Assembly: GCA_013339765.2 (NCBI GenBank)
Contig: CM023449.1
Location: 103,704,417-103,768,416 of the forward strand
From: Haemaphysalis longicornis
Lineage: Eukaryota; Arthropoda; Arachnida; Ixodida; Ixodidae
Reading direction: 5' to 3'
DNA: 64,000 bases
Positions 1 through 10,843 of the stretch are shown here, piece after piece; the stretch's first letter is position 1, and every line of letters starts with the position of its first letter. The notes under the pieces were generated by a model, which saw only the letters and a list, made by a program, of their open reading frames with translations, was not told the origin of the DNA and did no database searches. Both the position numbers and the translations under genes were made by a program.

Positions 1-237
1 CTGTTTGATGGTCAAAATGCAATTTTATAACTTGTCTGTGAACAGGATATTAGAACTTTCGTATCCTGTAGAGCTAATAATGGTTTTAGTTTTCATGTTA
101 CCGAGCTATCAGTACTGCCCTGATCTGATGGTACAAGACATCCTTGGTGTTGAGGATGATAACAAGAGTCCTGGTGCAGAGCTGTGTGAGACAGGGTAAG
201 AAAAAAATAAACCTAGAGATGCCGCGCTTATCATTTC

Positions 238-1080
238 GTGAAGAGGACACTTGCTTTCTTTCCTTCGCTGTTCATTCTCTTTGAACTGATTGAATCTCAT
301 GAGGAGTACAGTGCACAAGTTATTCTGGACAAGCGTGAGGAATTTGCCGTTTTCCTGATGAAGCTTAAGTACTGTTTTCCAGTGCAAGTCCTTGCATATC
401 GTTTATCTGTTTCCGAATCCACTGTCGCTATAATTCTTGACAAATGGCTGCAAGCCGATTTCTGGCGTTTTATTCACAATTAGGACTGCCTAGACAGCAG
501 AATCAAAAAACAATGCCACAGGCGTTCTTGGAATCTTTTGGTCCAAATGTCGCCGTCATAATACAGTGTTCTGATATTAAAATTGAGAGGCCGGTATTTC
601 TCGTGGAAAGGAGTGAGACATACTACAACTAACAGGTCAGGAATACCTCAAAGGATCACATTGGGATGTACTTACAGGGAATCCTACCTTTTTTTTAGAA
701 GGCTGGGGCGGCAGGACCACGGTTAGGCACATAACTGAACGCTGCAGCATTGCAGGAGAATTTACCAAAGTGATGTTGTCGCTTCAGATAGAGGCTTTGA
801 TATAGCTGATACTTGTAAGGCTCAAGTGGGCTAAACTGCATATTCCGGTCTTCACTAAGGGCAAAAGGCAGCTCTCTGCTTTGAAAGCCGAAACCTTTAG
901 ACGGCTTGGGAATATACAAATTTACTTAGAACAGGTGATTGCTCCTGTATATAACGAGTACACCATCAATGAAGGCTTTGCAGACAATTGACTATGTTGC
1001 ATGGAGGACTCGACAGAGGCTCTTGCCTCTGGGTAAACTCGTGGTGGTATGCTATGCCCTCACAAACATGCACCCACCTA
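238..1080 (+). pseudogene. IS5-type DDE (Tnp4-like, Harbinger/ISL2EU group) transposase relic, copy A
   Basis: Three successive frames spell a DDE_Tnp_4-type transposase. At 238-483 there is a helix-turn-helix region (LAYRLSVSESTV followed by DKW). At 510-630 comes the block TMPQAF...FG...AVII...IERP that normally carries the first catalytic Asp; here the residue after AVII is Gln, so the active site is lost. At 690-1000 there is GWGG...HITE, then FTKGKRQLSALK and the region of the third acidic residue (YLEQVI). The end, at about 1010-1080, contains VVCYALTNMHPP, the usual C-terminal block. Frameshifts separate the blocks and the second-Asp block (normally DRGF) is unreadable in this copy. 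The N-terminus is not identified. With the SWIM-YqaJ relic at 8504-9871 on the other strand it fits the two-gene content of ISL2EU-like transposons. It is a dead gene. Confidence 0.8.
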
Positions 1081-1084
1081 AAGT

Positions 1085-2121
1085 ACAAGTGAACTGGCAA
1101 GCGTCCACATATTTTTTTTAATCTGGAGAGAACCAGCTCTACACAAGTATTGTGCTGACAGCCAGCTCTACATAAATGATGTGCTGCTGCCTAATTTAGG
1201 GTACTTTATTCAGTGCCTCCACTAGAATGGATCCGCTTCGCAATGAGGTTCTCCACAATGCCACCTGTACATGAATAAAATGTTGCCGCATGCATGCCAC
1301 CAGATTAGCCTGCGAGAAAAAAGCTCTTGTTTAAGTGAAGCTATAAGGGGTTGTATAACTGCAGAAATGAGCTTTGCATGACGACAATTCAGTTTTTTGA
1401 TACAATAGTTAAAGCTGTAAACATAAGGCATGCAATTCCTTTCACAGGGAACCAGCCAAGATGGCTTTACGGAAAATAATTATGCCCTAGTACAAATTTT
1501 GCAACTGGCAAAAAGATATCAGGCAACCTCTTCTTCTCAACAAACACACAGTGCATCCTTCAAGAAACACCGTGTTCGCTTTGTTTTAAAAAAGAGCTCG
1601 TTCTACTTACGATGCGTTGCAGCTCATAAGCACAATCTTATGTTCATAATTTGACATTTCTTTTTCATTATGGGTTGAAATGGCAATCTGATGGTGTTTG
1701 AAATACCAAACGCATGTTGAAATTTATTCTATGCTTGTTTTAGGACTTCTCTCGCTGTGTGTTCCCATTTAAATTTTTTCCTTTGTTCTGTTGTTTTTAT
1801 ATTCATCAAACGTCTACACAAAAAAGCTGAGAGGGAACCTTACTTTTTAGAGAACTGCCGGCTTTAAAAATAACGAAGTCAAAGCATAAAACAAGCTGTC
1901 CTAGTAATTATAAGTCTTGTCGAATCAACAATTGCTGTATGCAAATAGATAACTTAATGGGTTTTTTTATTGAACTGGGTAAATTTGAGCTAAGGCGATA
2001 GTTTTTAGCCGATTTAATGGTGCTTCGTCCATATAACGTAGGGAGAAAAATGCTTGCCTGGTTTGCTTAAATATTTTTGGTGGCAGTACGGTGCAAGCGG
2101 AATACTTGAAGTACATCCTAT
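1085..2121. other. Transposase 3' flank without recognisable gene
   Basis: This stretch is AT-rich and I see no conserved coding signal. It is shared with copy B at 23010-23738 and 29526-30461. It holds three pre-insertion sites that are filled in copy B: the 16-bp site at 1639-1654 (I-clade LINE), a T-run at about 2074-2078 (460-bp repeat), and the position after 1290 where copy B has 165 extra bases. Confidence 0.7.
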
Positions 2122-2146
2122 ATTGAATTCTTTGTTAGCATATATT

Positions 2147-2176
2147 TATTTATTTATTTATTTATTTATTTATTGC
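2147..2176. repeat. (TTTA)n tail of L-A, copy A
   Basis: About seven TTTA units form the 3' tail of the minus-strand L-A element. The equivalent tract in copy B (30468-30643) is about 175 bases. Confidence 0.9.
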
Positions 2177-2597
2177 ACCCTCAAGGCCCGGGTAGGGCGT
2201 TACAGAGGGGAGTGGGTGTTATGACTGCATATAAGGTACAGGAGAAAAAAATGCAACAGCAGAATGAATGATTACACGACTGAAAAGGCAATACGTGCGC
2301 AGAAGTGTACAGAGCACCATGGGGCCAAAACAAACAACAACAAGAAAAGAAAGATAGGACACTGGTTGCAAAGGCATAAAAAAAAGACATGCACATGCGC
2401 AGAAATGTACAATTTTCAAGGCGATATTGATAGGCTAACAATAAAAATAGGCACACGCGTAATAGAATGAATACCGTATTCAGGCGTAGAGACATGTTGT
2501 AGGGGCAAAACAATAACAAAAAACACACTAAGCAGCCAGGTGAACAATATACAGCCTAAATGGCATGGCCAATGCACACAAAGATGGTTGAAGCAGT

Positions 2598-5365
2598 TTA
2601 CACAGAGAAGTGAGCGGATAAGGCCGATTTAAACAATTTATTATCAGGTATGGACACTAGTTGTTCGGGAAGATGGTTCCAATCTCTTATCGTGCGAGGA
2701 AAAAAAGTGTGATGAAAGGTGTTGGTGACGAATGTGAATGGTCTGATCTTGTGGCGATGATCAAGGCGTCGGGAAATGTAGGAAGGACTGGATAGGAAGG
2801 TATCGCGTAAAGTGGGATGATAGTAAATTTTATGAAGCAAACAGGAGCGCATCAGTTGGCGTCGTAGCGAGAGATCTGGTAATAGTAAAGTAGATTTCAT
2901 TTTGGAAACGCTTGCAGTACGGTGATAATTACTTAAAATGAAACTCGCCGAGCGATTTTGTATCGCTTCAACTGTGTTTGTTAGTAAAATAATACCGGGG
3001 TCCCAGATAGCGGCGGCGTACTCTAATTGTGGTCTAATTAATGTTTTGTAAAGGAGTAGTTTTAAAAATGAAGGTATGTTGCGAAAGTTCCTTCTTAGGT
3101 AGCCAAGTGTTCGGTTGGCGTTAGCAGTTATGTAGTTAGTGTGCTGTTCCCAAGATAGGTTGCTTGATATATGAACGCCCAAATATTTATATGAATTCAC
3201 TGATTGCAGTAGGGTATTTTGAATATTGTAATTAAAATTAGGAGAGCTCTTCCGGGATACGTACATTACTTTGCATTTGTTAATGTTGAGGGTCATTGGC
3301 CAATCTTTGCACCATCTGGTGATGGTATCAAGGTCATTCTGAAGTAAATTAGAGTCATTATTATTCGAGACTTCACGGTATATAACAAAGTCATCGGCGC
3401 AAAGAATAATTGAAGAGTGAAGCTTAGCGGGTAAGTCGTGTATGTAGATTAGAAATAAGAGTGGGCCGATCACGGAACCTTGCGGAACACCTGATAGTAC
3501 TTTGGACATAGGCGAATGAGATTGGTTAACTGTAACAAATTGCGATCGATTGGTTAAGAAATTGCGCAGCCAAGTAAGGACGTTGGGATCTAGATTAAGT
3601 GTACTTAATTTGAACAACAAAATGTTATGCGACACCCTGTCAAATGCCTTAGAGAAGTCTAGGAATATACAATCAGCGGTTGAACCGCGGTCCAAAATGC
3701 TATGTACAGAGTGTGTGAAGGAAGCCAGTTGGGTTTCACAACAATAGTGTTTGCGGAAACCATGCTGAGATGGATGAAAAAATGAATTAGAATCAAGATG
3801 AGCTACAATTTGAGATTATATGATGTGCTCGAGGATTTTGCAAGGAATGCTGGTTAGAGAAAATGGGGCGATAGTTGCTAAGTAGTTGTTCATCACCAGA
3901 TTTGTAAATGGGCCCCACCTTCCCTACTTTCCAGTCATCCGGAATTTCAGCGGTTCTAAAAGACTGTTCGAATATTTTCGACAAAATTACAGCTGAGTAC
4001 ACTTTAGCATTTTTTACAAACTTGGAATTTATATTGTCGATACCCGAGGCTGAGGAAAGTTTCAAGAGTCAAAAATTTTACCAATACCAATGGGATCAAT
4101 CAAAATTTTAGGCATAGGTAGAAATGATGCGTCTTTGAGTGACGGGTGTGCAACTAGTGAAACGTTTGGAAAAGACCCAGCAAAATAGTCGTTGAATGCG
4201 GAGGCAGTCTGCTTGCCGTACAGCAGCTCACCAGCACTCGATTTAAGAACTATTGTGTCGGCTTCAGGGCCAGTTATCACTTTCCAAAATTGCCGTGGGT
4301 TATTGCAGAGCAGAGAAGGAAGGGTTACGTTATTAAAATTGTCTTTTGATTTACGCAATGCCTGAATGTAAGAGGAATTAGCTACGCAATATACTTGCCA
4401 TCGTTGTGGTTGGCTAGAACGTTTGGCACTGCGTTATAAACGCTTTTTCTGATTAGCTAGTCGCTGGAGGGATTTGTCGTACCATTGTGATCGTTTTGCT
4501 GCAGTTGATTTAAGTGGGATGTGCCTATTTGTTAATTCTGTAATTTGTTCCTTGAATAAGTTCCAGTTTTCTTGGATTGATCGTGTTTTAAAGTTTTCTA
4601 GAAAGTTATCAACAAAACATGATAGGGCCAAAATTATTGCTTCGTAGTCTGGCCTTGAATAGTCTCGAATATATTTAGCTTTCTTTTTAGGACGCAACGT
4701 AGGGAAGGGTAAATCAAATTGAATTATTTGGTGGTCACTGAAACCAGGTAGGACCGACAACGATGTAATGGTGCTGGGGCAAGTAGCTAGGACTAGATCT
4801 AGAGTATTTGCTGTGTTGGCCGCTATTGTGGTCGGCTGCGTTACCACCTGGCTAAGATTAAACGTGCAACAAAGTTCTACAAATGATTTCGGTTCAGCTA
4901 CTACAGTGACTGCGCAAGTACCGTCCGCTGTCCAAGTGATGTTAGAGAAGTTAAAGTCACCCAGAAGCATTATAGGACAGTTAGGGTAACGTACCACTAC
5001 CAGGTTCACTACGTCATGTAGATTAATAATGAATGAGCTGTCACTAGAAGGCGCACGGTAGCAAGCGCCGATAACAACTTTCTTGATCCCAATTGCTAGT
5101 GATACCCATGAAATATCTAGATCGCTCGGGACGCCAATACTACAAGATTCAATTTCAGAATTTACCGCAATCAGTACCCCGCCCCCAGATCTGTAGTCTC
5201 GGTCCAGAATTTCGGAATCTCGTATTTTGTTGACAGCCAAGTTTCTGTTAGTACAATGATGTCAGCTGAACATAAATCAATGAATGAACTCTGCTCTTCG
5301 CGTTTTTTTGAACGCTACGGATATTAGTGTAGACGACGGATAGCCTTTTGCCTAATCCACTTCCC
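2598..5365 (-). pseudogene. L-A ORF2: APE endonuclease + reverse transcriptase, broken (copy A)
   Basis: Reading on the minus strand, the endonuclease begins near 5365 (the TETWL block is in a neighbouring frame near 5260) and continues in the frame 5240-4434 with SGGGVLIAV, LLGDFNFSNI and the SDH motif. A basic linker follows. The RT starts in the frames 4358-4062 and 4065-3793 (WKVGKVGPIYKSGD, NYRP). The longest frame, 3695-2598, has FLDFSKAFDRVSHN, SGVPQGSVIGPLLFLIYI, the thumb region and a C-terminal IRDWNHLPEQLV. The catalytic box reads CADD here and YADD in copy B, so Tyr was lost in copy A. At least three frameshifts interrupt the ORF. There is no RNase H domain. The normal role is nicking the target and priming reverse transcription of the element RNA; this copy cannot do it. 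Confidence 0.88.
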
Positions 5366-5376
5366 CTCAAAGATTG

Positions 5377-6244
5377 CTAACAGGTTGGGTTAATTAGACT
5401 TAGGCGAAGGGGTGGAAACGTGGGGGGATCTTGGCTGGTTGACGCAGCATTGTTAGACGTATATGATTGAAAGGAAGTTTCTACGACAGTCTTATTGGTG
5501 TGATCGTACATGTAGCACTTTCCGTTTAACTGTAATTTGTTGTACTTCAGTTGCGATGAACCAGCTTGGCCTTTTGCATATTCCAAAAGATTTTACCTCG
5601 CGATTCTGGTAGCAGGACCGAAGTCCTCGCTTACGGAAATGTCACTGTTTTTTTTAAATCTACACGGTTAGCCAAAATTTGAGATTTTGTTTTGTATGAA
5701 CAGAATTTAACTATTATTGGTCGGTCACGATCGTGAGTCGCACATCCAAGGCGGTGCGCGCGCACAATAGAATCGGTGCTTAAATTAATGCCTAAAGACT
5801 GGGACACTAATGCAAGTATCTTTTGCTCGGCATCGTGAAATGATTCTTGTGGCGACTCTGAAATGCCGTAGAAAATAACTTATCCCGACGAGCCCTATCC
5901 TCGGCATCATTTAGACGCGAATGCAGCGTTTGGCACTCTTGCTGTAAGGAATTTACAGTCTGCTGTGCTGTTTGCAACGCGGCCTGCAAGCCATCGATCT
6001 CCGCTGTTTTTTCTTCAAGATTTATTAGGCGGTTGCCAATGTCAGCAAGTTTCTGATCTATGTTGTCTTGTTTCTGAGATAAATCGGCGATGGACGTTTT
6101 TAAGATATCCTGGACGTTCTGGAGGTCAATAGTTCTGGCCTGTAAGTCGCGGAGCAGTTTTGCTATCTCATACATGTCCGTTGTTTGCGAGCCGGAGCGG
6201 GTATCGGGACCAGGGTTCTCCTCGACATCCCCGGCCATTACCAA
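5377..6244 (-). pseudogene. L-A ORF1: 2A-like peptide, coiled coil, RNA-binding region; broken (copy A)
   Basis: The protein begins with LLVMAGDVEENPGP, a textbook 2A-like ribosome-skipping motif, followed by a Gln/Leu-rich coiled coil. In this copy a 2-bp deletion near 5878 relative to copy B shifts the frame. The C-terminal part, DRPIIVKF...SEDFGPA and LLEYAKGQ, resembles the RRM/C-terminal portion of L1-type ORF1 proteins and is read in other frames down to 5377. A TAA also interrupts the C-terminal part and is shared with copy B. The only ATG next to the 2A is inside the motif itself (MAGD), with an in-frame TGA 13 codons upstream, so the true start is unclear. Confidence 0.82.
6206..6232 (-). 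other. 2A-like peptide coding site (GDVEENPGP) in L-A ORF1
   Basis: These 27 bases encode GDVEENPGP on the minus strand, preceded by QLLVMA. This matches the D-x-E-x-N-P-G-P consensus at which eukaryotic ribosomes skip the Gly-Pro bond. Copy B has the same site at 36949-36975 with Ile for Val. 2A-like motifs are known in APE-type LINEs of the CR1/L2 group. Confidence 0.9.
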
Positions 6245-6472
6245 AAGCTGTCGTGTGAAAGCCGCACAATCTCAAAGAACATGTAGCAACACTTTTGGGC
6301 ACGAAAACAGCAGCAGGGTACGATCACTAGTCTTTTTACTATAAAGGGATGGGAGGTAACTAACCGGCAGAGCGAAGTAGCAGATGTGATTAGCCACCTG
6401 CATGGTGATGCTGCTTCCGTGCCCACTAAACCAGGAGGTTCCCAGGCGGTCCTTTAGGTACCCGGTGTTGCT

Positions 6473-6492
6473 TGACGTCACCGATGACGTGG
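6473..6492. promoter_or_regulatory. CRE/ATF-like site pair in L-A monomer 1
   Basis: The palindrome TGACGTCA at 6473-6480 is followed after 4 bases by TGACGTGG. The pair recurs once per monomer. A role as an activator site for the LINE 5' promoter is inference. Confidence 0.45.
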
Positions 6493-6759
6493 TTGAATCG
6501 GCTGTAGGCATATCACGATAGGTGTCGAGGGGAGGGCCGTTGGGCATGTCTTCGATGCGGCACGTGTGCTGATCGATCCAAGATAGCTGTAGGCGCGGTG
6601 ACAAGTTGTGGCTGGATGCCGTGATCTTGGCAGGAAATCCAGGGCAGAATCTGCAGAGCGAAGTAGGCAGATGGGATTAGCCACCTGCATGGTGATGCTG
6701 TTTCCGTGCCCACTAAACCAGGATGCTCCCAGGCGGTCCTTTAAGTACCCGGTGTTGCT

Positions 6760-6779
6760 TGACGTCACCGATGACGTGG
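6760..6779. promoter_or_regulatory. CRE/ATF-like site pair in L-A monomer 2
   Basis: Same TGACGTCA plus TGACGTGG arrangement as in monomer 1, at the same position in the unit. It is also kept in copy B at 38492-38510. Confidence 0.45.
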
Positions 6780-7163
6780 ATGCATCGGCTGTAGGCATAT
6801 CACGATAGGTGTCGAGGGGAGCGCCGCTGGGCATGTCTTCGATGCTGCACGTGTGCTGATCAATCCATGATAGTTGTGGCGCGGCGACAAGTTGTGGCTG
6901 GATGCCGTGATCTTGGCAGGAAATCCAGGGCAGAATCTGCAGAGCGATGTAGCAGAATGGATTAGCCACCTGCATGGTGAGGCTGTTTCCGTGCACACTC
7001 AATTGAAGGCACTATGGGAGGCGTACAGTGATACAGCTGGAAACTTCATAGGCGATGTTTTAATATGATAGAGTTTCCGGTTACGTGCCGTTATTTGAGC
7101 AGAAAACCTTCCCAGTGGCATACGCGCCTGCCCTGACGTGTTGTTACTCTTGGAGGAACAAGT

Positions 7164-8288
7164 CATCATCATCATCATCACCAGCCTATCTACGCCCACT
7201 GCAGGGCAAAGGCCTCTCCCATTATTCTCCAATTACCTCGGTCCTGTGCCAACAGTGACCAATTTATCCCCGCAAACTTCTTGATCTCATCTGCCCATCT
7301 ACCTTTCTGCCGCCCCCTGCAACGCTTGCCCTCTCTAGGGATCCACTCTGTTACCCTTAATGACCAGCGGTTATCTTGCCTTCGCATAACATGTCCTGCC
7401 CACGTCCATTTCTTCTTCTTAATTTCTACTGATTTGTCTTTAACACCAGTTTGCTCCCTGACCCACTCCGCTCTCTTCTTGTCCCTTAATGTTACACCTA
7501 TCATTTTCCGCTCCATTGCCCGCTGAGTTGTTCTCAATTTAAGTTGAACCCCTTAGTGAGCCTCCAAGTTTCTGCCCCGTAGGTGAGTACCGGTAAGATG
7601 CAGCTGTCATACACTTTCTTCTTGAGCGACAATGGTAGGCTGCTATTCATTATCTGAGAATGTCTGCCATGAGCACCCCACCCCATTCTGATCCTTCTAA
7701 TTATCTCTGCCTCATGGTTGGAATTTGGGGTCACAACTTGGCCTAAGTAGATATATTCGCCCACCACTTCCACTGCCTCGCCACCTATCTCAAACTGCTG
7801 TGCTGTCCCGAGGTTATTGATCATTGCTTCAGTTTTCTGCATATTAATTTTCAGGCCCACTGTTCTACTCTGTTCGCCCAGTGCGGAAAGCATGCTTTGC
7901 AATTTGTCTCCCGAGTTACTTAGCAAGGCAACGTCATCAGCAAACCTGAGGTTACTGAGGTATTCTTCATTAAACCTTACTCCCACCTGTTCCCAATCAC
8001 GTTCTGAATACTTCTTGTAAGCATGCTGTGAATAACATTGGAGAGATTGTGTCTCCTTGTCTGACACCCTTCCTTATAGGTATTTTACTGCTCTCCCTAT
8101 GGAGGATGATGGTAGCTGTAGACCCATTGTAGATATCCTCTAGTATTCTTACATAATGCCCATCTACCCCCTAGTTCCGTAATGCCTGAATGACTGCTAG
8201 GGTTTCGACCGAGTCAAATTCTTTCTCATAATCTATGAAGGCTATATATAGGGGTTCATTATACTCAGCGCACTTCTCTATCACCTCA
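7164..8288 (-). mobile_element. 5'-truncated RTE-type LINE, copy A
   Basis: The insert is flanked by the 12-bp direct repeat GGAGGAACAAGT (7152-7163 and 8289-8300). Its 3' end, on the left, carries a short (ATG)n-type repeat, seen as CATCATCATC on +. It codes on the minus strand for the C-terminal half of an RTE-like reverse transcriptase. Only about 1.1 kb remains, so the 5' part was never integrated or was lost. The element and its duplicated target are identical in position in copy B. Confidence 0.88.
7190..8280 (-). pseudogene. RTE-type reverse transcriptase, C-terminal half, broken (copy A)
   Basis: The frame at 8067-7534 contains LRFADDVALLS, with FADD as the catalytic box, then a thumb region (LGQVVTPNSNHEAEI) and ILPVLTYGAETW. 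After a frameshift the frame 7537-7190 gives AMERKMIGVTLRDKKRAEWVREQTGV and a basic tail with WAGHVMRR, the usual end of this RTE-like family. Upstream of 8067 the KAFDSV region is readable only in copy B. No endonuclease is present. Confidence 0.85.
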
Positions 8289-8503
8289 GGAGGAACAAGT
8301 AAAACGGCTCAATTGGAGCCATTGTCTTTGCTTGCTGAACAGCATTGGGAGAACCCTTTCATTTTCTTTGGAAACCACTTGATCCGCGGGCAACTGCAAT
8401 TGCACTAGCTATACTTCCACTATGGGCCATCGCATGCAAGCATCTTCCCTTCCTCCGGGCCTTGGCAGTAGCACAACTCGTTGGCACCGCCGATAGGCTT
8501 TCT

Positions 8504-9871
8504 TCATGTGATTTTCCTAAAGTACTGAGCGAAACGTTCGGGCGGGATTACTCGAGTTAAAAACACAAAGCTACTGGCAGAAGACTGAAAGAATTCATAG
8601 TCTTTTCCTACTCTTGCTATGTGCACTGACGTTGGAGTCCAGAAAACAAAATCACAGTAGGACACACTCCACACTGGCATCTCAGGTTGCACTTGAATAA
8701 AATAAACATGCTGTCGCTTCAAACGCAGGCAGTTATCAATTTGTTCTCAGCAGAAGTTAGGGTCCTTCACACCTTCTAGTGTCGTACTCTTACAGAGGGA
8801 ATTGGGGCACTTCACTTCCATGATGCTCATACGACAACACGTACAAGAGACTCGACTGTCCAGACTTTGGGTTATGTGCGGAAGGATCGCACTAAAACAA
8901 ACGGGTGTATTTTGATATTACAAGTCAATGTAGTTATTCCTTATCTCTTCAGCCTAGCTTGCGATTGCAGCAGCTTGATGCTGCAATCCCTGTGCATTAG
9001 AGAATGTGTGTTGCTGTTGTAGCTAGATTACACAAGGTGTGCAGCTCAGGATAGCAGACTTTTAGCAGGCGTATTGGTAGTTCAATCTGATTTGTGAAAA
9101 ACACGTTTTGTGACTGAAACAGTAGTTAAGGCTTTACGATATGCATATCACTTTGCACAGTTTTAGTTCCGCCGTGTGCACTGCTCAACGCTATTTACCA
9201 TCGCTTCGCTGATGAAATGCCCGGTCACAGTTTTTTAGGCATGGCTGATAAGTACAGGCATGTATTCACTGTGTGCTTGTGGGCTTGTCAAATCGGAAAG
9301 GGTAAGTGGTTCATCTCTGCATGATGGCTCAAACGTGGCAGTGTACATTCAATGCAACATCAAGAGTGTAGGTGTAACGCCAGCATCTACAATTTAACAG
9401 TGAACTGCCTGCAGCTCTTTCTGTGTCGGAGGTGGCAGAAATGGTAGTGCTTGCAATAGGCCTCCAAGAAGGTACTCGCCAGCTGACTCCAGGTTTGTAT
9501 TGTCCATGTTCTGCTTCTTATTCGTTGACGATGAAAAGTCAATGTTTTTATTTCTTTCACTGCCAGCGGTGTAGCTTTGCGAAGGAAGCCTCATATTCTT
9601 TTTGTCTGTGCACGCTTCGGTGTCGCTTTCTCGTAATGCCGTCTCCATAGATAATAAGTTGGTACCATAGTGAGAGCAATCTTGACCAGCAGCGAGCCAC
9701 GAAGTCATGTGCAGTGACGATGGCACCGTCATGCTCAGCAATAACCAAAATGTTTAGGGAGGCCTCGTTTAGTCGTTGTGAAAAGGTGCCCTTAGAAAAG
9801 TGACCAGTAATTATGTCCTTAGCAGCCAATCCACCTCCTTTGTAAAATGACGCTGATCTGAGAATTGCCAC
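8504..9871 (-). pseudogene. SWIM zinc-finger + YqaJ (lambda-exonuclease-like) nuclease relic, copy A
   Basis: On the minus strand the frame 9871-9557 has KGTFSQRLNEASLNI...AIVTAHDF, matching the entry to a SWIM zinc finger; the CSHYGTNLL part is read in the frame 9741-9394. The first two SWIM cysteines (expected CTC) are replaced by DFV in this copy. Further on, near 8840, the frame reads SIMEVKCPNSLC...TLEGVKDPNFC, then a TGA, then LRLKRQHVYFIQVQ...SYCDFVFWTP. EVKCP is the catalytic E-x-K motif of YqaJ/lambda-exo nucleases, and YxxQVQ plus CDF-V-WTP are the following blocks. The TGA is shared with copy B. YqaJ nucleases digest duplex DNA 5' to 3'. Upstream sequence to 10437 could be a separate first exon; a GT donor follows near 10252. 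Neighbours suggest it belonged to the same DNA transposon as the transposase at 238-1080. Confidence 0.75.
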
Positions 9872-10843
9872 TGCGATTCCGGCCGCTGCGACTGCATGTC
9901 GCGCGGAACTAAATGAAGAAACATAATATTAGCTGGAAAAGTTGCTGTCGGGGAATAATTATTGTCGGTCTGCCTCGTCAGCCAGAGCACTGATAATGTT
10001 ACCACCTAATGGAGCATGCACGTTACCCCGCGTTTTCGGGCATTTCAGGCGATGGGAGTGCGGGGACTGGGCATGCAGCGTAGCCCCGGTGCAGTATCTG
10101 TATGCAAACACTCAACTATAAATTACTTTGTCAAGTGAGGGTTGCCGCACATGAAAATATTTATTCTGCGGCTCTAAGCTAATGCCGACCGCTTTATTCT
10201 TAAGCACCCTGCACACGAACTCAAACTACATACACAAATCACGCCTGCCGTTTGAAACATACCGACTGGAGATTCTGGTGCCTGCTGCGGCGGCACGTGT
10301 ATGAACACCTGTAGAATATTGTGGTCATGTAGCTCGGCGCACTCGGCGCACGTTAGCTCGGCACACTCGCACTTGGAGATTAAGTTAGGCAACCACTCCC
10401 AGCTCACAACGCAAACACGCTTTGATGGCACCCGCATGGCAGTAACACTTTACTCGCACCCACTGGTGAAATCATTTTGGGGCTCAAGTGACTTTTATTC
10501 CTTCCTATCCTCATAGGACGCACATCTAGATGATAGCCCCAGATAATTGATTATGTCAACGTGCGAAGTTTGTGGTAGTTAGCCGGCATCAGAAGCAGAA
10601 TACGCCCTCATGCGCAAATAGTAGACAACTCCGCCGCCTGCACATTTCAACCTTGGAAGTGTACCAAGCCCGCTTAGGCTCCACAAGCTCATCAAAATAC
10701 GTGGAGCAAAAATTATGCCGGGCGCGCGTGTAATAAAAAAGCGAACTTACTGGGCATAAAACCTAGCCCAAGCAGTGCAGATTCAGCGCCGTGACATAGC
10801 GGACATCCATCGAAAGCGGACGGTGTGGCGTCACATAAATAAT
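9872..10843. other. Upstream part of the SWIM-YqaJ unit; possible lost first exon
   Basis: A minus-strand frame at 10437-10174 starts MRVPSKRVCVVSWEWLPN and carries several Cys pairs. It is kept in copy B at 43312-43049 with few changes. It could be the N-terminal exon of the SWIM-YqaJ protein, with a GT near 10252 and a pyrimidine-AG acceptor near 9895, but I cannot prove splicing. The rest of the stretch shows nothing I recognise. Confidence 0.35.

Larger units (their letters stand above)
6368..7000 (-). repeat. Tandem 5' monomers of L-A (about 285 bp, 2.2 copies)
   Basis: The unit beginning GCAGAGCGAAGTAG recurs at about 6370, 6652 and 6940, giving two full units and a partial third. Each unit includes the start TTAGCCACCTGCATGG and a GACGTCA core. 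They lie directly upstream of ORF1 on the element strand and end at the presumed 5' edge of L-A, so they look like promoter-bearing 5' UTR monomers of the kind known in several LINE families. Copy B has only 1.2 units (38393-38732). Long open frames on the minus strand through these units are read as chance. Confidence 0.85.
2128..7001 (-). mobile_element. Non-LTR retrotransposon L-A (CR1/L2/Jockey group), copy A
   Basis: This is a nearly full-length LINE on the minus strand. From its 5' end (right) it has tandem monomers (6368-7000), ORF1 with a 2A-like peptide and coiled coil, ORF2 with APE endonuclease and reverse transcriptase, a short 3' UTR and a (TAAA)n-type tail seen as TTTA on +. ATTGAA occurs at 2122-2127 and again at 7002-7007 and is the best candidate target-site duplication; at only 6 bp it is not conclusive. 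The exact clade cannot be set without a tree. Both ORFs are broken. The same insertion is present in copy B, so it predates the duplication. Confidence 0.88.

Noticed and set aside
6478..7002. 174-codon minus-strand frame in the L-A monomers as a gene
   Set aside because: The frame simply runs through tandem repeats, has no domain motif, and is shortened when the repeat number changes in copy B.
7164..7185. (CAT)n run as an independent microsatellite
   Set aside because: It is the 3' tail of the minus-strand RTE element, bounded by the target duplication.
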